Below, piece after piece: positions 5,546-5,647 of a stretch of 5,647 bases of DNA. Numbering within the stretch: the first letter of the stretch is position 1; each line of letters starts with the position of its first letter. Position numbers and translations under genes: made by a program. Origin of the DNA: Methanomicrobiales archaeon (GTDB lineage: Archaea > Halobacteriota > Methanomicrobia > Methanomicrobiales > Methanospirillaceae). The stretch is taken from the NCBI GenBank assembly GCA_017883495.1, contig JADGNL010000025.1, forward strand, positions 1 to 5,647, given 5' to 3'. Under the pieces are notes generated by a model that saw nothing but the letters and a program-made list of their open reading frames with translations, ran no database searches and was not told where the DNA came from.

Positions 5546-5647
5546 CTATCGGTCGCAGGGGGCGACCGTCGAGGACCGGCTGACGAGGAGATTGTAGGCC
5601 CGTGTCTTCGGGTTCTCGCGGACGAGCACGTCGCGGAGGTGAAGGAC
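5546..5647 (-). CDS. C-terminal tail of an unidentified protein (cut by the window edge)
   Basis: The minus strand is open from the window edge to a TAG at 5546-5548, giving 33 residues that begin VLHLRDVLVRENPKTRAYNL. Third codon positions are strongly G/C, as in the other genes here, which supports this frame. No motif identifies the protein. The stop lies 36 nt before the ATPase ATG and the gene has the same orientation, so it could belong to the same operon. The piece is too short to exclude a chance open frame. Confidence 0.45.
   Translation of the reverse strand, partial: VLHLRDVLVRENPKTRAYNLLVSRSSTVAPCDR

Noticed and set aside
1..5647. CRISPR array, tRNA or rRNA genes
   Set aside because: No short regularly spaced repeats, tRNA cloverleaf motifs or rRNA-like conserved stretches were found on either strand by reading.

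Overview
All supportable genes lie on the minus strand, so transcription runs from high to low coordinates. The DNA is very G+C rich. It has archaeal-type TATA elements, at least one leaderless-looking gene start, and a rubredoxin plus F420H2-oxidase-type flavodiiron protein (FprA) pair. Together these suggest a high-GC methanogenic euryarchaeon, perhaps of the Methanomicrobiales (Methanoculleus-like). The taxonomic placement is inference; no rRNA or other marker gene is present.

Layout in transcription order: (1) the C-terminal tail of an unidentified protein at the right edge (5546-5647). (2) A two-gene unit: an AAA/ABC-type ATPase of the AAA_15/AAA_21 (OLD/RecF-like) class (4298-5509), then a small TOPRIM/DUF4276-like protein (3766-4293) that starts 4 nt after the ATPase stop. 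This resembles the split ATPase plus TOPRIM-nuclease pairs found among anti-phage systems. (3) rub2 (3567-3743) and a second fprA copy (2355-3554) that carries two in-frame nonsense codons. (4) A badly decayed 5' fragment of a glycosyltransferase gene (about 2121-2298) joined to a 3' fragment of the DUF4276-like gene (about 2037-2090). (5) An intact rub1 (1839-2015) and fprA1 (629-1828). (6) The 5' part of an intact family 4 glycosyltransferase gene (1-571, running off the left edge).

The order is explained by one event. An ancestral string 'DUF4276-like 3' end, promoter, rub, fprA, glycosyltransferase 5' end' was duplicated in tandem with a period of about 1,727 bp. Matching landmarks (TATA box, rub start, fprA start and stop, hairpin, glycosyltransferase start) are all offset by 1,726-1,729 bp. 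Because the promoter sits in the last codons of the DUF4276-like gene, the duplicated unit took its promoter with it as a small gene-tail fragment. The copies have since diverged (fprA about 86% identical at protein level by eye). The left copy is intact; in the right copy fprA is nonsense-mutated and the glycosyltransferase fragment has crumbled.

The working module is probably O2 detoxification. FprA reduces O2 to water at a di-iron site, with electrons from F420H2 and/or rubredoxin. Each rub-fprA pair looks like a short operon with a TATA box ahead of it and a hairpin plus T-tract at its end.
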